Below the pieces are notes generated by a model. It was given only the letters and a program-made list of their open reading frames with translations, was not told the origin of the DNA and did no database searches. A DNA stretch of 64,000 nt from Sipunculus nudus (lineage: Eukaryota > Annelida > Sipuncula > Golfingiida > Sipunculidae): NCBI GenBank assembly GCA_026874595.1, contig CM049306.1, positions 74,711,642-74,775,641 of the forward strand, written 5' to 3'. The position numbers and the translations under genes are program-made. Positions 48,501 through 60,500 of the stretch are shown piece by piece (position 1 is the stretch's first letter; every line of letters begins with the position of its first letter).

Positions 48501-51500
48501 AAATGTTCAAACCAAGTATACCTTCCATAAAAGAGAGGACTTGTTGTGCTTGAAAAAGTATTGGTGGAGCTAGTGCTAGGACTGACTGGACATTGAAATT
48601 TTTCAGTGACCAATAGAAACTAAAGGTTACTAAATACAGTGAGGTCAAAGTAAGATCCTTTGAACTAGGATTCGAACATTGATTGCATGAGCTCATATTG
48701 TAAGACATCACAGCCACCTACCACCCCTCTTATCTGTTAGTGGACTGTCCTATAAATAGGCTACCCTAGTGGTAAAGTAGGCTGTCCTGGGGGTTAGGGC
48801 TGTAAGGGCCCTTCACTTGTTCTCTGGCGCCTGGGACAACACTTGGTCAAGTCACATTGACAGGCTAAGGGGCTAATCATTGACAGACATAAGGGGAAAT
48901 CTTTTGATAGTACCCACTGCCATTATTAATGCTCTTTGACCATCATGTTTAACTCATTGACTAGCAGTATATGTTTGGCTTATTAACAAACATTCAAAAT
49001 AAGAACAGATCTTATGGCCATTTGGTGATTAAAATCATAAACTGTTGTGTTGTTTAATTTTATCTGTGGGAAAAGTCCCACATTATCTTCATCATACAAA
49101 CAATCTCTCCAAAGAAGTTCTTCATCTTATGAACACTGCATTGAGTATGGTTATGTATAGTAAAATAAAGTGAAGCAAGGTGGTGATCAATTGATAATCA
49201 CTGGTTCACATATGAATCAACAAAATATTTTGTGAGGTTGTTCCATAAGGTCAACAGCATATTGAGTAAGATTAAATGTTCTCATTCACAGAGATCAAAT
49301 GCTAGAGTAAGCATATCCTCTGGGCAGAGGAAACAAATAAACAGACCCAGAATATCACAATTTCTGATGTTTTGCATATTTTAAATTTGCTTTGGCAAAA
49401 CTAATTATAATATTAATATTCCAAAGTTCAAATTTGTATCATCATATGAGGTTTAATCAGAGCAGCAAATAGGCTTTCTTATTCCATCAATATTCACAGC
49501 TGAAAACAGCTTAAAGGAAGTTTCAGTTACACTTCTACCAACACATAAGATCTAGTCTCCTGGAAACTTTGAAGTTAAGTAATCATAAATATATAATAAT
49601 ATGCTGGAAGGGGACCATATTTATGAATATGGCATATAATCCATTTATTGATTCACACATGAACATTTTCATTCCAAAAATGATAGCCTAGCATATGATA
49701 CCACGGCAAAATCAAGCGGCTAATACTTTGGTGTAGTTTCCTTACAGACGGCACTGCAATAGAAATAATGTCATATTACTGAGAATTCATCACAATAATG
49801 GAAATACCCCCATTAGGACACACTTGGCATTAATTATTTCTGTCACTTCAAGACCAAAAAGAAAAGTTTATCTGTTGAACAGATCTGGACCTATCATGCA
49901 AGCAGGTGCACACAAAAAGCATTGAATACCAGTGGGATTGTGAAAGAAAACACTTAACAAGAGCAACGCAAACACCCTTCTTGTATCTGGTGACCTCTGA
50001 CCTCATTAAATATGCATGAATTTTTAAAAGAAGGTAATTCAGGTGAGAAACTCTATTGGTAAATATATAGAATGAGTTTCATGAAATCTATAGGATTTTT
50101 GGTAAGTCACTAAGGTGCCTCCAAAGTCTGGTGACCCCTGACTTCATTAAATATGCATGGACTTTGCTGGAAATTAAACATAGGCAAGGTATTTTATTGA
50201 TTAACATTTCTGAAGAGTTTTATCAAAATCCTTAATATTCTTTGTAAGTTATCCTGACAACATCACAAAGTAGCCTAGTAACCAATGATCTTATAAAATA
50301 TGCGTGGACATTGCCCATAACTGAACTCAGGCGAGATAATCTGTTTGTAAATAGTTATGGTGAGCTTTGTGAAAATCCATCAAAGCCCCGGTAAGTTATC
50401 ATTGTGACACTAAAAGTTAATGGACAGACAGTGGGTATCCCATAATACTCCCGTCATATGACGGGGGTATAATAAAAAAGACTAATGAGTGTAATATCAG
50501 TAACAAACAATAATGCCTGTGTGACCCTGAAAACTGTGGCACAGTCATCCATATTCTTACTTAAACTAACCCTTCATTATATGCTACAATGGTGCGAGTA
50601 TGGTTATGGTACCTCTAATTCTTGTAAGTTACTGGTCTGACAATATTCTCACATGATCAACTTTGATGACTGGGAAAACAGTGTCAAGGTTGTCCATATT
50701 TAAACATGATCCAGCCCTTATTCAGATGCATGGTATGAGTTTAGTGACTGTGTCTCAACCCGATTGCCCCTGTGACTTTGAAAAATGTGTCAAGGTCATC
50801 CATATTCAAATCAGACTTAGCCCTTCCTGAGGTGCATCAATAATGCAAAATGGCGACTGTGCCTTAAAGGTTTTTTTAGTTATTCCACTAACATCATTTT
50901 AGCAAGATCTATGACATGGAAAATGTGGAACTTTACCTAGCTCTCAATGTGGTGCATTAAAGGCAGATTATGATGACGGTTTCTCAATTTGTTATTGCCC
51001 TATCACAATATATCAGACAGATGCTCACCATTCTTTTCTCCACCAACAGCACCACTGGCGACAGTGTGGGATAAAAACAGTCATTTCTGAGGCATGGACT
51101 TAGAGGTCTTGCATGACAAAAATTTTGTGCCACTACGATCAATTATGCTATAGATTAATGATGGAAAGACTTCCATATAGAAAATAGCTCACCTGATTTA
51201 GCACCTAGCCTCTGTTTGAGTTTTGTCATGGTATCTATGGTTTCCCTCCTGGTCTCACTGATTTTCTCATACACGTCGTCATGGAGATCATTCCTGCAGA
51301 AATATTAAAACAATAGAAAATTTGTATGGTAAAATACAGAATTTGTAAATGCCTATGATTCTAGGAAAACTAGACTATGGAGAATAACTTATCTGGAAAC
51401 TTAGTATGGTCATTAATGCCATGTGATAATTTGAAATTGTGTCAAAATTTATCAAGTGATGTCAGCTGAAACAGTAAAAGCTTGCTGTGTTGAAGTCATA

Positions 51501-54500
51501 TACCCTGCTTGTGTTATGAGCTATGTATCTATGCAGAATTTATTTAAATTATTATCAATTAATAACTGCTTGAGTTGACCCTTGGATGTGTTATCGGATG
51601 GTTCCTTCCACTCCAGCATAACAAGATTCACATTACATATTTATTCAATATTTTAACTGTTAGACAAAAAAATAAAAAGTATGGTTCTCAGGAACCGCCC
51701 ACACCAATTTTAACTGCCCACATCAAAAATTTTTATTTGATTTTCATCTTTCAAGATAAGATTTCCTATGTTATGTGATGCTTTTACCTGTTCTGCAAAA
51801 AAATTTTGTTATTATCATGCTTTTCCCTGATCATATGACATTTTTACTGAAACATACAAAAAAAGGTAAAAAAAAATTGCCAGCCCACACTGACTTTAAA
51901 AAAAGTGCCTGAGATTTTACCTCTTTTTTTGGCCTTATATGAAACCTATAAATGTTGACACTTGTTTATGTCTCAGGCTGTTACTAGGATGAAGTCTATA
52001 AATGTGAAAATCTATCACTGGTTCAAGGTAATACTCCCAATCACTGAATGTTTCTTCACATTATAAACTTGCAAGTAGAGAACAAATATCAACAAGCAAA
52101 TTCAAGGAATTCATGTCCTCAGCTTCTTCCTTTAAGTCCGGGATGATTTTAAAGTGTGTGGTGACTAAGTATAAATGGTTTTAACTTTGCTCAAAATATG
52201 GCAGCACCTGGCAGTTACTGCAAAAAATTCAAGTATTTTATGTCCACCTCTAGCAACACCTGTCGGTGATAAGTGAAACTAAATGAGCTGATTCATCATA
52301 TAAAAATGAAATATCATATTGTATTATTATCTTGTGAGACAGACACTCCAAAACAAATCCAAACCAAGGTAAGCATGAGAGCAATCCCTGACCAAAATTT
52401 TAAAGATATCGGATAAAATTTAGGAAAGTTATCGCAGAGAAACGAAAACCTGACAGACAGACAGACTAAGGGACAGCTAGACAAACCTAAATTAATGTCC
52501 CCTGTTCCTTCTAAGGAAGCAGGAGACAATAAATTGTGTCTCATATTTTACATTTATTTCTTGCGGCTGGTTTTGGTGCCCAATCAGGTAGGATTGTATC
52601 CTATTACAGGGGTTCTACTGCTATTACTGTTACTTCTTAATCCACCTGTTGCTATTACTAGTATTAGCCTGGTCTGAAGTGTATATATGCACATCTATAA
52701 ATGATGTGTATAACTTACCGAAATTCATCAAATTTTGCCTTTAATTCAAATGCAGATGAGAAGAGATTCTTCACGAGGCGGTCATACTTCTCCCTTATCC
52801 GCTCCTCAATATCACGCTCCTGGGTCATCATATGTTCCCGCATCTCGCTGATTTTGGCTCTCAGCGCTGTTATCTCCATCAGCAGATCGTGACTCTGCTC
52901 TGCCAGCTCACACTGGACCTCTGCCATGGTGTTATTCTTGGCTGATGCTAGCTGACTTTTTACCTGTTTGATTTCCTACAAAAAGATAAAACGCCTCATA
53001 ATTGGTCAGATGCATTGTTTCTAGTGCACTGGTTAACATTTAAATGCTCTTGGACTTTGTAATGGGTACATGTTGGGCTTCAATTTGGCAGTCCCCAATA
53101 ATCTTTTTACTACTGCTTCTATAACCACAAGATGTTTTAACCAGTAGTGATATAATCCATTAAAACATCCCTGTCCACTGTTTTTGCTTCTTTGCAAATA
53201 TTTACATCCAGGGCAGAGAGATGAAAATGCAAAATCATTTGAGCAAGCAAAGGTAAAGATCACTATAATAAATAAGCAGCAGCTCTTGATGATTGGTTCT
53301 GCACTGGTGGGTTCTTCTTTCACACAATCACATATTAAGACATCACTGTTCTCTGCATGATCAATTTCATGTCATTGGTAGTAACATTCCAATAAAGCAG
53401 TGGCTAGGGTCTTCACTACATTTTAAATTTTACAGGAAAATATCTTTGATACAATACCATGTTCATAAACAATTAATTTCACATTTTCCTCTTCCTGCCA
53501 TTAGTCATAAAAATTGCCCTGCCCCCCCCCCCCCCCAAAAAAAAATTAAGATTGACAGGGGTAGTGGAATGAACTTTAGCAAAATTATCGCAAGGACATT
53601 TTATGAGCAAAGAATTCTGCCTATAATTCACAAACTGTTTTGTTTGATATCGTAACCTGATATAATGCTCACCTGTTCTCTCTGATACAAAAGTTGATGG
53701 TGGACCCTAAGCAGATTTTCATAGTACATGGTGTAACTGGAACACAGATAAAGACCTTACTGATTTAGATGATGCTAGCTTTAAAGATAGAAAAATAATG
53801 TTATAAAAAAAAACACAGGAAAGATTATAGTATTAATGATGATTCTCTGAGCAGTAAAGGTACAAAATACATGTTTGTCCATAATATGAAACACATAGGC
53901 AGAATCAAAACAGAAATGGTGAATAAAATAAAAACTATATAAAATTATAAAATTAAATTTTAGTAATGTGAAAGATTTGATTTAACTGTTCCTATTACAA
54001 TTCTTGGATTCTCTAAGGTTATGAAAGATCACATAAATGAACTTGTCTCATGTTTCAAATTAGGCTGTTTGTATCTATTAAACATTTCACTGTGCATTCT
54101 GTTTAATCATGAATATATACTATACTTTAATATACTTTAATAATGAATTTGACCAAATTTTATCAATTTTACTTTGCTTATCCATTTGATGTCATTTTAT
54201 TTCTTAATATTCAGTACTAAGTCAGTGTTTAAACCTTTCATAGTTGCTCTTTTCTCTTGTCATGACATTTGTGGCCAGCATTGACAGGCAGTGATTCAGG
54301 TGATCTTTGGGTATTATAAAACTTTTCCCATTCTCCGCACAGTCCTTCATCAGTTCCTCAATGAATTCTTCTGCTATTTGTGGTTTACTGATAGTGAAAC
54401 TTTCTTTCATTTGCTGTGGAATAAAACAGAAATAATAATCATTAAGATCAGCCAGGATCTAAAAATGATATCACATTTACTGTTGAAAACTTTCACATCT

Positions 54501-57500
54501 ATCAAACAATGCACATGAATCTTTTGAAAAGTACATCACTTAATGGTGGGTACACATATTTTGATTAAGGAAATATGACAATTTATAATATTTCTGTTAA
54601 GCCTTGACAATGGGTAAACCTCCAAAACTGTAACTTTATCCTTCAACAACCTAAATAAATTCTAAAAAAAAAATTAATAAATGCTAATCCCACTTACATA
54701 TATGAAAGGTAATGACAGAACATGATACTAACAAAAACATAATTTTATAGATAATCATTCAGAAAATATTATTTTACTCTCATCTGTAACATTGTGGTTA
54801 CAACCTCTTACTGAGCTCTTGATACAACCGCACAAATGCTCCTACCAGTAATAATTTTTAAACAAAATTAGTATCACCTTTTGATACAGGTGGCAGGACA
54901 GACAAAATAGTTCAGCAAGTACTGTTCACATACTGGTTTCTTCCAGAGATCCGTAGGCAGGGCTCCTTCCTCTCTTGCTCTCTCTGCTAGCACCAGGTTC
55001 AGTTCCTTACCCAACTTCTTGCGTACCTCACTGATCATGTGACATTCAAGGTTTTCCATGAGCTTCAAAAGCTGAAATAAAGGCAGGAATAATATAATAG
55101 TGCTATAATGAAGCCAAGAATAAACTAGAATATCAGCAGAAGCTGACAAAAGCCCTCAACCAAAATAACAGTGTTTATGGGTGATAACACTAACAAGTAT
55201 GAAACACTAACCCATCTTGGAACTTGACCAAGATTTTTATATGTATCTGCAATGAAGAAATGAAGCTTCTGTTTGAATTCTTTTTAAGATACCCTGCTCA
55301 CAAGGCCAAAATTGAAAAATCTGATAAAATTCATTTAAAAAAAAATCAGAAATGTAGGTGGCACTACCAAACTTGTGCAGATGACCATACCATGTTTCAA
55401 AACAATCCACCCAATGGTTCCTAAGAAATAAGCTCCTCAGTTTTTTTTCAATTAAAAGCTCTGTGACTTATTACAAGTTTTCTTTGTGTTGCAGTATCTT
55501 TATAGAATTACAAGTGCACATACTTGTTTCGTCTTAATCTCCATCTCTGTAGCACCTTTGGGTATGGCGATAGGTTGGTTATCAGTGACCAGACCGTCAT
55601 ACAGCTCAGCCTGTCCATACTTCCTGGCTACACTCTGGTACACTGGATAAAGGACTTCTTTCTGGTATTCTTTCCTGTGGAAACATCGTTATATTTTTTC
55701 TTCAACAGTAAAAATTTCTGTGGACTCCATATCTGCCCCTGTTTTAAAAATCGCTAACATTTTTTTTCTTCATCTTTGTTGTCTATTATAATACCACTAT
55801 TAATTCCAACTTATTTGGAAAAAAAATATGTTCAGGTATGATAGCAATTCTAATTTCTGACTTAAGCTGACATTTATTTTGTACATCTGATCACAGAAAT
55901 TTATTTTACATTTTGAATGTTTATATTTTAAGGAATGAATAACAGGGAAACTTCACATTTCTCATAGACAAAACCTCACAGATATATCAGGAGAATATAG
56001 AGTTAGAAAAATTTATTACTCTGTAAAATTTATACATGCCCTATTCTCCAGTTTTTGTGTATTGCAATTTGTGGTAAATGAGAATGTGCACTGACCTATA
56101 GTTTCTGTAGAGTACTACAGTCCCAATACTTTCTGTTCCCAACCTCTTTTTGCCCCAGTCTTCCTTCAGCATCTCAAGGCGTTTCCATAGCAACAAGAAC
56201 ACTTTGAGAACCTGATAGGATTCAATTGGCTGCTGGATGAGAGACAAGCTCTTTCTTTCGGGAGTCCCTGGTAAGTCACATCAGAGAATAAAACTTAAAA
56301 CAAGGGTGTAAATCAGCAGGATAACAATGCACATATGGCCAGGTATATCACTGTTTTTTTTTTCGTAAACTGCATGGAAACAGATGCTGGAGGCCAATTA
56401 AATTTGTGAAGGATAAGGATCAAAGTATCTTTGGGATAAACATATGACAAAGAAAGTGACTAAATTGGGAATATTGCCCATTATTCTTATTTTTTTTAAA
56501 TTGATAATTTATGTCCTATTACATTAACAGCCTTATTGCATTCATATTACTGCATGCACTTTTTGGAACAATACTAGAATATGAAAAGAGTTAAAACTTA
56601 AAAATACTTATCTTATACCACCTTTTTTATAATCACAAACAAATGTCAAACAATTCCAACATGCAAGTATCAGAATATAAAAAGTAATCAACATGCAAAC
56701 TACCAAGAATGAAATATATATTCAAATTCAATTAAAAGTGCTGATTAGACAGAATTCGACAGTAAAAAAAAGAGGCTGTAATCACCCTGGGACCAACCAT
56801 GTTTTTTCTTTCTCCTGAAATTCACGGAATCAACAGTAGTGACACTGTCAGACTTTTCTCGATGGGAGTCTCCACAGATAGAACTGCCCCCTTCTCTCTG
56901 ACTGCCATCCTCATTGTTGTCCTCCCCTCTGGCCACAATGGACTTGTCCTGTTCCCCACTCAACAGAACATCTTCCATCAACAGAGACACTCCCAGGATC
57001 TCACCATGAGCAACATGTCTGTAATTATAACACATCATTACAATACATACACAGCATGTCTGTTATTATTACACATCATTACAAAACATACTACCATGTC
57101 TGTAATAATTACACATCATTACAATACATACACAGCATATCTGTAATAATAACACATCATTACAATACATACACTACATGTATGTAATAATTACACATCA
57201 TTATAATATATACACAGCAGGTCTGTAATAAGTACACATCATTACAATACACACAGAGCATGTCTGTAATAATTTCACATCATTACAATACATACACAGC
57301 ATATCTGTAATGATTACACATCATTACAATACATACATAGCATGTCTGTAATGATAACACATCATCACAATACATACACAGCATATCTGCAATAACTAGA
57401 ATACAGGTAGTTGACAAGCGACTACTTGTATCCGCCAAAATCAGAGTAGGACGGGTGAAGTGAGGCATGGATTGAGTGGCAAGGGGAAATAGAGTTACAT

Positions 57501-60500
57501 GTGTTACATATTAGAATGGATGTCTGCCACGTAAACATGATTGTAGGTGGCGCCACCTGTTATTTGAACAAGAAACTATCCAAGATGTATACACATGCAA
57601 AATTTCAGGTGGAAAAGTCAAACCACTGCAGAGATATGAGTGATTTTATCCCACAGCAGACAAATAGATGGACGCTGTGCAAAAATGGCTACAGGTGGTG
57701 CCACAATTTTTGTGTATGTCATAAAACTATCCAAGGGCTACATTTGTGTAAATTTTTTTCCTGATTGGTCAAACAAGTCCGGAGATATAAGCATTAATGT
57801 CTGCAGCGTGAATGTGAATGAAGCTTGCGCCACCTGTCATTAAATCAAGAAAGCAATCCAAGATGTATACGCATGCCGAATTACAGGTTATTTGGTCAAA
57901 CTACTGCAGAGATATGAGTGATTTAACCCAAAACAGATGAACAGATGGACGCTGTGCAAAAATGGCTGCAGGTGGCACCACAATTTTTGTGTATGTTATA
58001 AAGCTATCCAAGGGCTATATTTGTGTAAAATTTTTTTCCTGATTGGTCAAACGAGTCCGGAGATATAAGCATGGATGTCTACAGCGTGAACGTGAATGTA
58101 GGTGGCGCCACCTGTCATTAAATCAAGAAAGCTATGCGGGATGTATACGAATGTCGAATTTCAGGTAATTTGGTCAAACCACTGCAGAGATATGAGTGAT
58201 TTTAACCCAAGGCAGAAAAACAGATAAACGCTGTGCAAAAATGGCTGCAGGTGGCGCCACCATTTTTGTGTATGTTATAAAGCTATCCAAGGGCTACATT
58301 TGTGTTAATTTATTTTCCTGATTGGTCAAGCGGTTCCCGAGATATAAGCTTGGATGTCTGCAGCATGAAGGTGAATGAAGATGGCACCACCTGTCATAAA
58401 ATCAAGAAAGCTATCTAGGATGTATTCGCATGCCAAATTTCAGGTGAATTAGTCAAACCACTGCAGAGATATGAGTGATTTTAACCCAAGGCAGATGAAC
58501 AGATGGACCCTGTGCAAACATGGTTGCAGGTGGCGCCACCATTTTTTATGTATGTTATAAAGCTATCCAAGGGCTACATTTGTGTAAAAATTTTTTCCTG
58601 AACGGTCAAATGGTTCCTGAGATATGTTGGTTTATTTGTGGAAACAGACGCACAAACGGACGCTGGGCAGAGAGGTAAGGTCAGAGGTCAAGGCCACTTG
58701 GTTAGGCACCAGTTAACATGTGACCCGATAATTTGTGTAAGTTTCCTAAAAGTCCGTCTAGTAGTCTCAGAGGAGTTCTCCAGAAACGAACGCGGTGGCG
58801 GCGGTGGCGGAACCCGGTCAAAAACATAGTATTTGAAAACTTCGTTTTGGCAGATATAATTACACATTATTACAATACATACACGGCATGTTTGTAATGA
58901 TTACACATCATAACAATACATAGACAGCATATCTGTAATAATTACATATTGTTAAATTATGGGCATCTGTGAATCAATTATACACTTCATTAGAAATATG
59001 AGCATCTCAACAAAATGTTGGTCAGTCAGGCTTCATCTCATTCCTATAGACAATGTAAGAAAGAAAGATCATGAGTGACTTCATCTAAATAAAACCAGCA
59101 AATTTGTGGATTTTATGTCCTCTGCTCCTATTGCCTTCTGAATTTGTTTTAGTTTTCATTGCCCCCTGAAGATGTCTCCACATGTCATAATTTTAGTTTT
59201 GAATTTGGAACAAAAGGGAAATTTTTTGTTTGTTTTGGAGCAAGTGATGATAATTTTTCAGACAGACACTCCAAAACCAATCCCAATCAAGGTTTGCATG
59301 AGAGGAATCACTGACCCAAATTTGAATGAAATCGGATAATATTTAGGAAAGTTATCACATGGAAACAAAAACCTGATGGATGGACAAACAGAGGCATGGA
59401 CAGACAGATAAACCCAAATCAATGTCATCCATTCTGCAGAAGCAGGGGGGAAAAGGAGGGGAGGCTTAAAGGGGTTGATGAGTTTATTTCTACATCTACA
59501 TTTCAGTGAAATGATTTTTGTGGATGGACCTACTTTGGTCTCTCCCCTCATTGCAAAACCATCAATTTCAATTTCTATTTCTTTCTTCTGCCATTTTCTG
59601 TTAGCACTTGATCTAAAAAATGGCAGATTTTCAAAAGTTGAGATTCGACACTATATTCGTCATAAGTCACAGATTTGCACCCAATATTTATTTTGACCTT
59701 GACCTTATTCCCAAGGTCATACATTCCTCAGCTGTTTCCCCATTATCTCTCAGTTGAGGGTGTTGGTGGAAGGCTTCCTGTGGTTTCATTCATTTAATTA
59801 CAATCATATTTGGTCCAACACATAGAATTGCCTTCTATTGTTCCCAAGCTGTTCAACAGAATGAACCATTTGGTACCAAAATTTGTCATAAAAAATTTGT
59901 CAAGCATTTCATCAGCATATGCAAAATGGAATCTACTACCAGAAAAGCCAAATGAGAATTAATGTAAGTGACTTTGGACTCACCTGTCCACTTCCTTCAG
60001 ACCAGCCAGACACAGCTGCATGTTGTACTCAATCTGCTGCCACTGCCAGAAGTGAATGGGATAAGGACCTTGACTGTAACATAGATAAATAAACGTGTAA
60101 ACATGCATCTGATACAACACCCAAGTCAAGGCTGCTTATACACAAACTGTTAACTAAGTACAAAATTATAGTTAAACACAGATGGACCTTCACATAAGTG
60201 GACATTGCATAAAGATCATATTTTTTTAGGTCAACTTCTCCCAGTGGATCATATTCTCTGCCATTCTCTAGGGTAATATCTTTAAAAAATTTCATGTTAA
60301 AATTTGAGCTTCTTACAAACTTCTTTGGTTGGTCCATTCCTGCAGATGCATGTAATATTATGATGCTTAATGTGCCACTCCTACTGGAACCTAAAACATC
60401 TCATGAAACCAGCATTTCTGAAGGAACATTCAAACACTGGCAATAATTATACATTAATTATAAAAAGGATGGATGATTTTGACCTGTCAAAGATCAGTTG

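Noticed and set aside
53293-53655. 120-codon plus-strand open frame
   Set aside because: Lies opposite a CCDC162-like intron, crosses a poly-C run and has no recognised similarity.
57009-57395. CRISPR-like array
   Set aside because: The regular ~42-bp units have no unique spacers, lie in a eukaryotic intron and start from a splice acceptor. It is a minisatellite.
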